From positions 1 to 61,783 of the forward strand of contig JAKJXP020000168.1 of the NCBI GenBank assembly GCA_022225965.2: DNA of 61,783 nt, read 5' to 3'. This document shows, piece by piece, positions 23,338 to 35,205 of the stretch (the stretch's first letter is position 1; each line of letters starts with the position of its first letter). The notes beneath the pieces are model-generated. The model saw only the letters and a program-made list of their open reading frames with translations, did no database searches and was not told where the DNA came from. The DNA comes from Diatrype stigma (Eukaryota; Ascomycota; Sordariomycetes; Xylariales; Diatrypaceae). A program made the translations under genes and the position numbers.

Positions 23338-26300
23338 TCAGGTTTGCTGCATGACGGCTTGACCGCCACCGATCTGGCGCTTGACCTGTTCTCGAGCCCA
23401 TCGTGCCGTTTCAATGGTGCGAGACTGGAACTCGCGGTTGAGCTTGGTCTCCTTGATCATAGCGTTGAGCCAATCGGATCGGAAGGCGTCGGAAAGCTCG
23501 CCGTTGGGGAAGGCATCGGCAAGATCACTACGACTTTAGTTAGCAGCTGCACCAAGGCATATGGGCTGATGCGCTTACCCAATGACACCCATCGTAGATC
23601 GCATCAGGGGTTCGCTGCGGTTCATATCATTGGCAATGACGTTAAGCAGGTGAAAGATGGGCTGGACATAAGGCTGCAGTGCCGGTGCTGTAAAGTAGTT
23701 AGCATCAAGCATAGCTAGGCAAACAGGCGTACGTACTCTTGCCGCTGAACTTCATGGCGCCAATAATGCCACTCCAAGCGTCCATGATGCCTTCACGTAG
23801 AGAGATGACGTAGTCGTACATCTCGTAGGAGCCTTCTGGTGAGGCTGTAACATTAGCAGCCTGTTGCAAGACCTGTGCGACGACAGACAGGTACGTCTCG
23901 AAATGGCCACCGATGGCGTTGGCGATATCGCCGAAACATTGGAGAATGGCTGGCTTGAACTGCGTCGAGAGGTTGGCGCTCTGCAGGTGAAGTTAGTTAC
24001 GAGTAAAATGCCAAGAAGCGTTGTGAGTAAATGGGAGGTGAGTAAGGGCATAAGGGAGTTTGGAAAGCATACCCTGAGGTTGTTAAGGAGATGGTTCATG
24101 AAGTTATCACAGTACGGCTGGCTTCGCTCGCCCATGGACCGAGTGATGTCGCTGACAAGGCCAATAGCCATAGAGCAGAGACTAGGTTCTTCCTGGTTTC
24201 CGAGGGCATTGTATAGGAAGGGAGTGAACGCATCCATATACTTGGCGAAGTCCTCCTCCATCGCATTCGACAGGCCGCTAATCGTGGCAAAGACGGACTC
24301 GGGGACACTCGACTTTCCACCCACGGTACTCAGGATTTGAAGCGAGACCTGCATGATGCGATCGCCCTGCGGCGCGATCTCCTTATCTAGTCGCTGGATG
24401 ATGGCCTGCAGCACCGTATTCAGGCTCGTCTGCATCTCTTCCAAGGCGATCTTATCTTCGATGCTGACAACCTGGGTCTGCAGGGGGATAGACTCTTCCA
24501 ATCGCTTGATGATGACGTTCGACAATTCTGCAACAGAGGGGAAGCTGTCCTGGGCCGCGTGCTGCACAAAGGCGCTGAGCACTTCATAGGCGGTGGTGCG
24601 AACAGCTGTCTCAATGCCAGGCTGGGAAGTTACAGCCAGTAGCGTCTGTACACTGTTGTTGAAATGCGGTGTGATAGGGTTCGAGGTCGCCTCGAAATCC
24701 CCAGAGAAGCGCTCGGCCAAGTTCATCAAAGCCCAGCAGCACGACGCCGCCATCTTGACATCGTGGACACCGGCGAACAACGATCGGATGAGCGGGTCGA
24801 GGTGCGTGTTAGGATCGATGGCTTCGGAGCAAGCTTCAGTGATGCGACCCAGGGCATACGCAGTCGAGTCTTTGACAAAGGTAGAGCTATCCTCCATCAT
24901 CGTGATAAGAATAGGCAAGGCCTGCTTAACGATGGGCTCCAGGACCTTCTCCTCCGGGCCTTCCATAATGGCACCAAAGGCAGCAACAGCGGCCTCCCGG
25001 TAATGCCAATCCTCTGATCGCAGATGCTGTTCGACGAACTGAATTACGGGTGGGATGATGTTAGGTCCAACAGCCTGTGCGTACAACTGGAGACATTGAT
25101 AAGATGCTCGGGACAGGTTGTACTCGTCATCCGTGGCATCCTCATCTTGCTTGGTGAGAAGTGCCAGGAGGGTAGGAACGACTTCATTGGTTGCAACGCG
25201 CGCGAAGTTATAGAATGGTCGCATTTGATCCGAGCTCTCAACCTATTTAGTAAATCTGGTCAGTGTCCATGCCCCTACAGGGAGAGCGCGTGTAGAGGGC
25301 AACATACCTGAGCGTTGTCCTCTTCGATGTTGATCTCCTCTTCACAGACTGTGCTCCAGAATTCAACGGCGAGCTTGGCAACATCCTCATCTTCATTCTT
25401 CATTCCTAGGATGGTAAGGCCAAAAAGAGCCTTCTCCATATAGAAGCGCATGTTTTCGTAGTAGAGAGCCATGATACGGTTGAGGCAGCCGAACGCCCCT
25501 TGCTGTATCCGCGAGTCGTCTGCTTGTGTGGCCTCACAAACGACTTGCATGATGTAGTTCCGCTCGCCCTCGTGTTTGAAGTTGTTCCCAACGAACTCGA
25601 GGGAATCGCCGAGGGCGGTAATGGCCGAAAGCCGGACATCACCATTCGTCTCTTCCTTTCTGGCACCTTGAACAACAGCTGTAAGGATGGCGTTGGAGTG
25701 GCTGACAAGAGCAGACCGCAGTTCTGCATCTTGGCTCTCACAGATGAAGCCAATACACGTCAGGGAAGCCTGCTTTTGGTGAGGTGCACCGCTGCTAACA
25801 TTCTGCACTAGGGTTGCCATAAGATCGGCCCATTGGTTCCTGGGAAGCTCAATGGAAGCAATCGAGGCAATGACCTGAGCAGCTGCCTGGCCAGCTTGGG
25901 CGTTGGAGGAAGCAAGAGTCTGTAAGGCAAGGCTCTTGACGCGCTCTTTGGTCTCTTCGTCGGTTTGTTGAAGCCATTTGGCTTGTATCTCCTGCTGGCG
26001 CGAAAACTCGCGGGTTGTGAATGCGTTCTTGAGGGCAAGACCAGCAGCTACTCTGATGTTGGCTTCGCTGTTCTCGTCCGCCAATGCTTGAACAAGGGTG
26101 GCTAGGTATAAGGGCTAAAGGTGGGAAATCCTCGGTTAGCTATGCGAAGTTACGATAAGGGCATGCAGAGATGGCAGCAAGAGCAGGAAATCGAAAAGAA
26201 GAGAGAAAGCAAGGTTATTTGCAGTGCAAAGGTTGCGCAACTTACAAAATTGTTCTCAGCAGCCTGTGTGAGTTGCTGCTCAGCACCATTTCGCGTCGCG

Positions 26301-26514
26301 GCATCTGTGAGGGGGCATATGGGTTAGCAAGGGAGGGAAGGTACAAGATGTCCCAGATTTGTAGCTTCAGTGCATGGCGCGATGGGGTGCGCAAGGCTAC
26401 AGCGCCGCTGTGCCAGACTGCAGCTGGGTAAACGAAAACATTCTGGGGTGGACATGACTTACCTGGTGACAGCGAGTTGCTGAGGACAAGGTTGATGTCC
26501 GCGTTGTCTGCCAT
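23338..26514 (-). CDS. KAP95: Importin subunit beta-1 (karyopherin Kap95)
   Basis: Nuclear transport receptor: binds importin alpha carrying NLS cargo, passes the pore through FG-nucleoporin contacts and releases cargo on binding RanGTP. Seven exons reconstructed on the minus strand: 26514-26463, 26304-26246, 26114-25308, 25242-24073, 23980-23737, 23687-23579 and 23527-23338. All junctions are GT..AG and keep frame, giving about 876 aa (yeast Kap95 is 861). The start MADNADINLVLSNSLSPD is followed by the importin-beta N-terminal motif (D-E-N-S-E-A-N-I-R-V-A-A-G-L-A-L-K-N) and HEAT repeats throughout, for example W-H-Y-R-E-A-A-V-A-A-F-G-A-I-M-E-G-P. The acidic loop region carries D-E-D-A-T-D-D-E-Y-N-L-S-R. 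The end is G-G-G-Q-A-V-M-Q-Q-T. The 5' leader region is rich in GGTGGTAGGT-like repeats on the plus strand (26645-26745). Confidence 0.96.
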
Positions 26515-29375
26515 GTTGTCGGTTGTTGACAGGATCCGGACCTCAAAATTATGGGCAAATGAGGAAATGGAGAAACTGAGGAAACCGAGGAAACCAGATC
26601 GGATTGCAGTGGCGTGGCGTCAACGTTGACCTGAATGTTGGCGGGCACGGTGGTGGTAGCGGCGGCGGTAGTCAGTGGTAGGTGGTAAGTGGTGTGTGGT
26701 GTGTGGTGTGTGGTAGGTGGTAGGTGGTAGGTTGGTAGTGATGATGCCCGTATGTAGTGGTAAAATGGGGGGGTTTTGTTGTTGTTGTTTTTATTTTAAT
26801 GTGGCAATGCGATTATCCGGTTTGGCCAGTTCAGTCCAGTTCAGTTCAGTCCAGTTGACTTAGTCAAGTCGGAACGTCAAGGGAGAAAATAAAAATATAA
26901 AAGGTCTAAAGAGTAGTAGGTACGGTCGGCGGCAAGTCCCTGGAGTAAATGAGAGGACGAAGTTGAAGGTGAAGGTGAAGGTGATTCTTGACCGCCTGGA
27001 TACAACTGACTTGGTAGTGATGCAAATGCAACAAGGCAGGGTCGGCAGGGTCCAAGACAGCACAACCTGGAACTGAGAAGGGGAAAATGTTTGTCTGGTC
27101 TGGAGAAGAAGTTGGGAAAGCGTCGGAAAGAAGATGAAGGGTGCAGAATCGACGAGGTGAATGGCCGACGTGCTAGCCTATAGGTATGTATGTACCTACC
27201 GGAGCCTGCTACCTAGGGCTGCTGGGGGGTTCTCTAGGCCTCTTCTCCTACTGGGTTCACCCACTGGGTGCCGCCCCTACTGGGTTCGTCTAGGCCTACG
27301 TTGCTAGATGAGCAGCAGCTTGTCCGCTGATTGGTTCGTGGCCGGGGTGTGTTGCCTGGTTTAGCGGGCGGTCTTTTGCTCTCTGGTCACTGGTGCGTGC
27401 AAGACAGTTTTGGCCAGTGAATTTATTTTATTGTAATCAATCCCAAGGGTACTTCCAGAGCCCAGCCTTACCTTGCCTCAACCTTGAGTTGGCATGTACT
27501 ATAGGCATTGAATATTAAATTGTCTGGATGTATATTCGTACAGTCACATACCTCCTCCTACCTCCTACGTGCTCTACATGTAGGCATGACATTCCTGGCC
27601 GTATGCATGTGCTATACCCTCCTTGCGCTCTACTGACAGGGTGCAAGTTACATTGACATGGCTATATTCTTCTTTACATCCAGACGATTTACCTAGATGC
27701 ATCGGAGCCAGCATAATTCGGTGATTCCCTAGTAGAGAGGTGTACAATATAGATCTACTTGGATTAGACTGCAAATTTTACCTAGGTACTTAGGTAGGTA
27801 TGTTTATTGACAATTACCCAGGAATCTATCACTATAGTGACCTTGACTAGCTGACTAGGTAGGTACTTCTAGGCAGGTAGTGGTCATGAATATACATGTA
27901 TCGAGGTATTATAGGCCCCAATATGCATAGTGCTCGTTGTCCTTTATTTCCCCCTTTGCTTTTATTAGTTTACCGTCTGGTATTTATTTCAATATCCAGA
28001 TCTAACACTCATGTTGAAGCCTAATCCTCAGGGTACGATGGGGCAGGTAGGTAGTACGCAAAGATATAACATACATATATCCATATGCATACATTGATAC
28101 CTTGCAAGTTGTGCCATGCACATATACGTGCCATTGTAGGTAGATGCCTGATATCTATACGCCCAAGCATAGGAGAATACATATGGTACCAAGTGTCATG
28201 GCTAGATTAAGTATAACGAGCTCAGTTGAACATTTCACCAGATTGATGACCACCGCAGGTGTCAGGCAAAGTAGGGGGGACGTCTGGACCCCTAACAGCA
28301 CGAATATACTACGTACATACCTCCACTCTATAAGCACCTGGGCAGGCAAACATAAGTGACATATATCAATTCTGTTCATCTCGTCTTGTTCACCTATCGT
28401 GCTTTCCAATCCCAATTCCCGCCGCCTATCACCTTTGCACTAGCTACGTAATAAGTACTCAAGTAAGAAAGATTCGAGGTGAACCAATCATGGAATGAAG
28501 TAGTCGAGGCCTTGCAACCCATAGGCCGTCCATCCCGCCTAGCAGAGCTTCTGGAAGCGGCGACGGCTGCTCAATGTGTCCGGTATGGTGTGTCTGTCAG
28601 TCAACTAACTAGGTACCTACCTAGGTAGGTAGACGCTTGCAGAAGGGAAAGTGGACACTGGGAACTGGAATGCTGCTCATCCTCGCTCATCTGCCTGTCT
28701 TGCCTGCTCCCTCAGCCCTGAAATCAGCAACTACGAGTCTCAAGACAGCAGGATCCTCTCTTTTGGATTGGAGCTTTGGTTGCACCTTGCAGGGGAGCTT
28801 CTCGTTATCGGATATCGAATGCGGTATCTGTCCAATCGTCATAGAGGAAATGTCAATACCCCGCCATTTGGTCAAATCAGAGTTTTATCGGCACGTGATA
28901 GACACCGCTTGGGGGTGCCCCGCAGTCTCCGCGTTCACTACGGCCCGTATGTATGTACATACAAACTCCGGTTGGATGCCTAATGGAACCTGGAACTTTA
29001 TAGGCAGGACAGTAGGTAAAGCAACCCCTATGAAGAGATCGCCCGGCAGAGTTACGCAAACGGATAGGAGTTCTATATAATCCCCTATTTATGCAGGCAT
29101 ATATATCTAGCTAGCTTCAGTATCTTCTTTTCCGTTATGGTCACGGGTTTGATTGTGACTGCTTTTCGTTCATAGCAAATCGCACACTTCTATTGTCGGT
29201 TTTACCACAACTTCATGCAGGTAGTCAAAACTAGAAGGTATGTGGGCAAAATCAGAATCAGAGATGCTAAAGTTACCTAGCCTGGATTACCTTTTTCGTC
29301 TCTGACAACCATGCCAGTAAATGCTCCCGGGGTACTTTTTTGAGAAATCCATAGAAAGCATGCTCCATATCTTTT
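26515..29375. other. Intergenic between KAP95 promoter and 3' end of LEU4
   Basis: 26.5-27.1 kb is the KAP95 5' flank, with GTGGTAGGTGGT-type and AGTTCAGTCC-type short repeats. 27.1-28.6 kb carries many TAGG/CCTA tracts (27780-27805, 27855-27880, 28605-28632). An ORF near 28637-29080 has a hydrophobic start from the ATG at 28670 but no domain or supporting context, so I do not call it a gene. Confidence 0.45.
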
Positions 29376-31575
29376 CTACGAGCCGTTAACCTTTGCCTCC
29401 AAATTTGACACTACCTCGGACGGGGCAGCATGTGATGGTGCTGCCGTGCCGTTCGTTGCAGCCGGGGGGCTCAGCATCCCATTGAGATCCAATTCCTGAC
29501 TGAGGCTCCGCTGGGGTACCTGCTTTGCCACGATGGGGCTTCCGGGCCGGCTGAGGATGAACTGCCGGACGGAAATAAAGAAATTAGCCTCACGTACACA
29601 AGTTTCCCGCAGCTGTGGCTTTTTTCCGTGTAAGACTTACGTTGCTAGCCGCACCTAAGAGTGCGATGAGAGAACTTTGGACCACATCTTCGTGGATACC
29701 AACACCCCACACCTTCTGTGATGTGCCGGCTGCCGTGCACTCGATGTAAGTGGCAGCCTTGACTTCCCTTCCGCCTCCAATAGCGTGCTCCTTGTAGTCA
29801 GCAACATCCAGATCTATGCCTACGCTTCTGAGGGCATCGGCCAAAGACGAGATCGGACCGTTACCCCGGCCCCGGAGTTTATACTCCTTGCCATCGATAG
29901 AGACAATGCCTTCGAAGAGACGGCCGAGGTTTTTGGTATCTTGAGTCTTTCCAGGCTCTGGAGGAGCCGGCGACGTAGATCGGTCGAAAGTGATCGAGTA
30001 GTCGACAATGCTAAACCGGGGGTTGTCCCGCAGGAAGTAGGTCTTCTCAAACAAATCACTAATTTCGGCGGACAAGAGCTCCCTGCCAAGCTCGTCGGCC
30101 TTTTTCTGGACGACCTTGCTGAAGGCAACTTGCAGGCCACGCGGCAGATCAAGCTCGAGTTTCCGCAAGATGATCCAGGCGGCGCCACCCTTTCCGCTTT
30201 GCGAGTTGACACGGATGACGGCCTCGTAGGTACGGCCGATATCCTGGGGGTCGAGGGGGAGATAGGGAATCTCCCATTGGTCCTCGTAAGCTTTGCCCTG
30301 TGCCTCGCGTACCTTGAAGCCCTTCTTGATAGCATCTTGATGAGACCCGCTGAAGGCACACACGACGAGAGAGCCTCCGTACGGAGCTCGGGGGTGTATT
30401 GGGATCTTGTTGCACACCTCAACAGTGTCGATCACGCGGCCAAGGTCGGAGAAATCGACGTTGGGGTGAATCCCCTGGGTGTAGAGGTTCAAGGCCAAAG
30501 TGACCAGGTCCACGTTACCCGTTCGCTCGCCATTGCCGAAGAGGCATCCCTCTACCCTGTCGGCACCGGCCATCTGAGCCAACTCGGCAGCGGCAACCGC
30601 GCATCCTCTGTCGTTGTGCGGGTGGAGTGAGACGCAAACCTTCTCTCTCTCGGAAATATGGGTACAGAAGTACTCGATCTGGTCAGCATAGACGTTGGGA
30701 GTAGACATCTCTACCGTGGCGGGCAGGTTGAAGATGATGGGGTTCTCCTCCGTAGGCCCCCAAGCAGCCTTGACGGCCTCGCAGATACGAATTGCGAACT
30801 CGGGACTTGTATCCGAGAAGGTCTCGGGGCTGAACTCGAAGGCCCATTCAGTGCCTGCTTGTTCGGGATCGTCCTTGGTTATCGAGCGGGCGTACTTGGC
30901 GCACGCCACAGCCCGTTCGAGGCTTTCCTCCTCGGAGAACCCAAAGACAATGCGTCGGAAGCACTCGCTCGTGGCGAGGTAGATGTGCAGGAGCGCCTTC
31001 TTGGCACCCTTGAGAGAGTCGACAGTTCGACGGATGAGATCTTCGCGACACGGCGCAAGAACCTGGAGCCAAACGTCATCGGGAACGACGCCGGGGGTCT
31101 CGACAATGCGCCTCGTGAAGTCGAAGTCGGTTTGGGACGCGGAGGGGAAAGACACCTCGATCTCCTTGTAGCCGAGATCAACCAGCATCTTGAAAAACTT
31201 CCATTTTTCGTCGCCATTCTGTAATTTCCATGTTAACAACCGGCGTTCCGACGAGGGATTGCTGCTAGCGTGCGAACCATTGGGTCAACCAGACTCTGGT
31301 TTCCGTCTCTCAGATCGGTGGCCAGCCACCTCGGGGCTTTTTCGATCGTCCGGGAAGGCCATTGTCGATTTGGGAGATGGACAGGTGTGAACTTCTTGTA
31401 CTTCTTGGAGGGATCCTTGAGCCTGTCGCGTAAGTACAGTTTACACGTCAGCCATGTTGTCTCCTAGGTTCAGCTGGGAGAAGATGTGGTTGTGCAACAG
31501 TGTTATAGCAATTCTAGACAGTATCTCACTGCTTATGACATATGGCATGTGGCATATGGCAACTTACATCGGCAT
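29376..31575 (-). CDS. LEU4: 2-isopropylmalate synthase (leucine biosynthesis)
   Basis: Condenses acetyl-CoA with 2-oxoisovalerate to 2-isopropylmalate, the first committed step to leucine. Four exons on minus: 31575-31568 (only ATGCCGAT), 31422-31278, 31218-29641 and 29561-29376, giving 638 aa. The N-terminus reads [19 protein letters not shown] at 39-45 carries the metal-binding Asp of the HMGL-like TIM barrel. L-H-P-H-N-D-R-G holds the metal ligands H250 and H252, and G-N-G-E-R-T-G-N (279-286) is the family signature. The C-terminal LeuA allosteric domain (about 490-600, with G-R-G-N-G-P-I-S-S) is present, so leucine feedback is expected. All four parts are intact. Two TGACTCA sites upstream suggest general amino-acid control. 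No obvious mitochondrial presequence is encoded from this start. Confidence 0.96.
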
Positions 31576-32021
31576 GGTGCAAACGGGACGCGGGGCAAAG
31601 GCGAAATTTGTGGTAGATATCAAGAGAGGATAACGATAACGAGATCACAGGAGGGGTTCTTTGGCGCTTTTGCGAGGGGCACTGAGCCGCCGAGTGGATC
31701 GGATGTCGTATGTATGTATGTATGTAGGTCGGTATGTACGTTACGGGCAAGAAGTGGGATTAGGAAGATGCTACGGTGCAAGGAAGGAGATGAAGAATCG
31801 AATTGGCAAGCACAAATTCCTACGCAAGCTGAAACCCGGGCTCAATTATCAACGGCTTGAGGATATCGAAGGTGAGGTCGATGACTACATTCGACGCTGG
31901 CAAGCCTGGGTTTTGATACCTAAGTTTATATACTAGACATAGCACCATACATACCTACATACCTACATACCTATGTATGCAGTTACATAACTGAAGGCTT
32001 GACGATGACTGGATAGGCGCT

Positions 32022-32028
32022 TGAGTCA
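32022..32028 (-). promoter_or_regulatory. TGACTCA, Gcn4/CPC1-type site upstream of LEU4
   Basis: TGACTCA on the minus strand (TGAGTCA on plus), about 450 nt upstream of the LEU4 start. It is an exact match to the site bound by Gcn4/CPC1/CpcA under amino-acid starvation. A second copy lies at 32382. Confidence 0.5.
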
Positions 32029-32381
32029 TCCGACTGGATATTTTTTATTTTTTTTCCTTTGGCTTTCTCCAGAAAAAGTGGCAATTAGACTATTTGCACC
32101 ACCTACGTACATACGTACGTACATACATACACACCCATATAAAGCTAGGTAGACTATTGGGCGTGCATGTGTGGGGTAACCGGACCCTAGGAAGCCCGGG
32201 TCCAGCGCTGCACTGCTGAGTGCATGAGCCCACGACGAACGGTTTTGAACTTCTGAAGATACTTTACTACCATGTATGGACATCCGTCGTTTTGTCATTT
32301 GCAATGCTCGCTCTGCACCTAGGGAAAAATAGACTAGGTAGGCCAGGCCCATGGATACAGCGAACCTGCGAAGTCGCAGCA

Positions 32382-32388
32382 TGACTCA
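32382..32388 (+). promoter_or_regulatory. TGACTCA, second Gcn4/CPC1-type site
   Basis: Exact TGACTCA on the plus strand, about 810 nt upstream of the LEU4 start. Paired with the site at 32022 it strengthens the case for cross-pathway control, although each 7-mer alone could be chance. Confidence 0.4.
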
Positions 32389-33315
32389 CATGAATCTGAA
32401 TCTACCCGTAGCTGATCGGATTGCCTACGCCCTACGGTCGAACCTTCAAGCGTTCTACGCACCGGGCTATGCTGCATGGAGTATAGATTGCAGTGCGGGG
32501 TCAGTAATAAGTAAGTATTCCAGGTTGCTGATCAAAGATTCCTGGATTCCTGGATTCCAGGGACATCGACAGATGCTCCTGTTCCTGTTTCGGTACTATG
32601 TATGCATCTCTAGATGTGATGTCACGATGTCACGGTGTCACATCCTTGTCTGTCTGTGTTACTTTCCCTGGTGTGAAAAACATAAAGCTTAATTCGACTT
32701 TGTCATCTGGCCCGTATACAACAGCAGCTTCATCCACCTATCAATAGCACCTATGTATGGCAACTACTAGAAATATGCACTCGTTCGTCTACCTATAGAA
32801 CGTGTCGAGATGCCTAGTAGCAAGCACGGCGTTGTCTCTGACATGTCTCTTATCTGACACGCCTTCTAGAACCTCCATGCTGCCTGTTAATTACAAAAGA
32901 GACCACAGGGTAATGAATGATCATATATACCCTCACTGGGAACGAGCCCTGTCGTGACTGGAAACATACTCACGCATGCAAAATCAACAACACACACTTG
33001 TGACTGACGATGTCATTTGGGACATTGTGAAATCAACTATGTACAAGGCTTCAGAAATTGCAGTCCCAAAAGGCAGGCTCATGCGAAGGCTATAATTCCA
33101 AACATCCACATCACAAGTAGGTATCCCCTTCTCAAACGCCTAACCTTTTGAAAACGCCTAACAATGAGGCAATATAAACCACTTGCCTGAGTAACTTTGC
33201 TTCCAGATTACCTCCGTCTATTATGTTTGTGTATGTACGTGCGTGGTTGGCACGCTTGCACTCGACGACCGTGTCCCGTCATCTCCAGCTGTTTCCGAAG
33301 GGGTGACGGGTGCGA

Positions 33316-35205
33316 TCACCACGTGAAGCTTTCTTCTTCGAAGTGGATTACGCTACCGAAGTCCTGGCACTCGCGCACCGCTTGCCGTACATCGTCGGCC
33401 AGAGCTCCAGGGCCGCAGACGGTGACGCACATGGCCCCGACCTGCTCCTCCACCTCTCTCTTTAGGAGGGTAGAGACATCGGGCCGACCCGGGAACATCT
33501 GGACCGTGCTGGAAGGGGAATGGATCTCTTTCGCGTTCTTCGGTCGGGTGATGAACAGTCGGACGTTGAGGATATCTCTCCGGTTAGGCATGCGCAGGAC
33601 TTCGTCCATCCACGGGCGTACCCACTGCAGAGCATCGGTGTCGCGCATTATCCAGACCAGCGTGATGCGTCTCGTAGCCACGGTGCCGTTGTTGAACCCC
33701 TCGATTAGCGGCTTCAAGTGCGACATCTGGTGCGTGATGCCAGTCGCGCCGGCAAAGAGCACGGCATGGCCATATGAATCGAGTGAGTGGTGACCAGCGT
33801 AAGGACCCTCCATTGCCGCACGGATCCGGATCGACTGAGCGCCCCCAGCACAGGCCTTGTTGTACAGCTTTCTTGTGAAACCAGAGTGCGCGCCGATGAT
33901 GAAGGAACATGCCGTCGTCCCTCTCTTGATGTCAGCCTGGGTGTAGTTCTTCTCCACGATGGCCGTCTTATCGGCATCGGGCATATGCTCAACCCAAGCA
34001 ACGGAGAATGGATGGCTCTCCCAGGGATTTACACCCATGAAACGGAGGTAGGCATGCGTTCCTGGCTCGATATCCACATGTCGGGGTAGGTACATGGTAA
34101 CGCGGCAACTGTCACCAGGCATAGGCTCCACGAGCGCTTCGGTGAGACCCCTAGATGACCAGTTGTTGTGCGCGAGGTGGAACATGCGGGCAAGCCGATC
34201 CGAGAACCAGAGAACGAAGATCGCCATTACCATCGGAAGTTGCGGAAGAATACCAATATGCGCCGTGACGCAGTGGACCCAAGTCATGGCGAAAATGATG
34301 AAGGCAAGAATGATATGGACGTTGAGGAATGTCTCGTAGAAAGCGTGTCGGAGGGGCGATACGGAAAGAAAGAGGAGAAGGATCAGCGCGATGGTGCCAG
34401 CAGTGCCAGAGGCGATGAACGAATCCTTCAAAAGTTTTCGGTTCATCCCATCCCAACCATTCGCGGCGACATAGACGTAAGCCCAAGCAACCGTGTGGAT
34501 AATCGCCTCGACGACAACGATGCGACCCAACCAACGATGCAATAGGTTGTACGTGTCGAAGCTGACCTTCAACATGAGGATGAGGGGGTTGTTTCGGCCG
34601 GCAAGGATGATGAGTGGTACCATGTTGACAGCGGAGAGGGTACCAGATCGACCTCGAATCTCGGCGGCTAGAGCGTAACGGTTCTCCTGGTCCCAGTCAA
34701 CAATCAGAGTATAGACCAAGTTGCTGAGGAGATAGAGGGTTAGGATGACAAAGTGGAGCCGCGATGGTAGAGTTCCGATGCTGAAAGCCTTAGATAACTG
34801 GATTTCTCGGTTATGACGCTTGTTCCACAAGGGGGCATATATGAGGTGCTTCTTCAAGCTCGGCATCCACGACAATTGGGATGTCTTCCAGTAGCTCTGC
34901 CTCTCGGGCGGTGTCGACATAGCCGAGACTTGTCGGAGTTTGCACCAAACGATCTCGGAGAGGCGAACTGCAAGTACGATGAGTGCCAAAATTCCTAGCG
35001 TCCAGAATAGCATGTCCTTGAAGAGCAGGTTGACGGGCTGGTTCACGCCATTGAGGGCAGTGGCATACGGCGCGACGGTATTAGCGGCTGCCGCTTGCTC
35101 TGTTTCGGTTCCGGAGTCGGCCCCGGTACTCGAGTCCCGGAGAGCAAGGACCGGGGTTGGCGTGAACGGCCCGAGGGCAGCGATCCCGCGCCGCATTGAA
35201 GGCAT
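33316..35205 (-). CDS. Ferric reductase / NOX-like transmembrane oxidoreductase
   Basis: Moves electrons from NAD(P)H through FAD and two membrane hemes to an acceptor outside the cytosol, typically Fe(III) or Cu(II). Single exon, 629 aa, started at MPSMRRGIAALG; the upstream 37 codons of the open frame look like leader sequence. Domains in order are: N-terminal loop; first membrane helix near 64-88; ferric-reductase membrane core (about 148-340) with H223/H237 and H297/H311, two H-x13-H heme pairs; FAD-binding domain with H-P-F-S at 398-401; NAD-binding domain with G-A-T-G-I-T near 486-491; then C-G-P-G at 597-600 and a C-terminal Phe-x-x-x-Ser-Phe-x-Trp. All catalytic landmarks are present, so it should be active. 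Family membership (FRE type) is firm. Substrate metal and membrane (plasma or vacuolar) are not set by sequence. An ATCTGATAA site lies about 1.15 kb upstream. Confidence 0.93.
   Translation of the reverse strand: MPSMRRGIAALGPFTPTPVLALRDSSTGADSGTETEQAAAANTVAPYATALNGVNQPVNLLFKDMLFWTLGILALIVLAVRLSEIVWCKLRQVSAMSTPPERQSYWKTSQLSWMPSLKKHLIYAPLWNKRHNREIQLSKAFSIGTLPSRLHFVILTLYLLSNLVYTLIVDWDQENRYALAAEIRGRSGTLSAVNMVPLIILAGRNNPLILMLKVSFDTYNLLHRWLGRIVVVEAIIHTVAWAYVYVAANGWDGMNRKLLKDSFIASGTAGTIALILLLFLSVSPLRHAFYETFLNVHIILAFIIFAMTWVHCVTAHIGILPQLPMVMAIFVLWFSDRLARMFHLAHNNWSSRGLTEALVEPMPGDSCRVTMYLPRHVDIEPGTHAYLRFMGVNPWESHPFSVAWVEHMPDADKTAIVEKNYTQADIKRGTTACSFIIGAHSGFTRKLYNKACAGGAQSIRIRAAMEGPYAGHHSLDSYGHAVLFAGATGITHQMSHLKPLIEGFNNGTVATRRITLVWIMRDTDALQWVRPWMDEVLRMPNRRDILNVRLFITRPKNAKEIHSPSSTVQMFPGRPDVSTLLKREVEEQVGAMCVTVCGPGALADDVRQAVRECQDFGSVIHFEEESFTW

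Larger units (their letters stand above)
31576..33315. other. Intergenic: LEU4 promoter and 3' flank of ferric reductase
   Basis: About 1.7 kb. It contains two TGACTCA-type sites, a TATG microsatellite near 31708-31730 and ACGTACAT-type tracts near 32103-32133. The short ORFs here have no recognisable domain. Confidence 0.5.

Noticed and set aside
28637..29080. Possible small secreted protein
   Set aside because: A hydrophobic stretch follows the ATG at 28670, but the rest has no domain and no promoter or splice support.
29785..31224. Long plus-strand ORFs across LEU4
   Set aside because: They are antisense shadows of a fully conserved enzyme gene with its catalytic motifs on the other strand.
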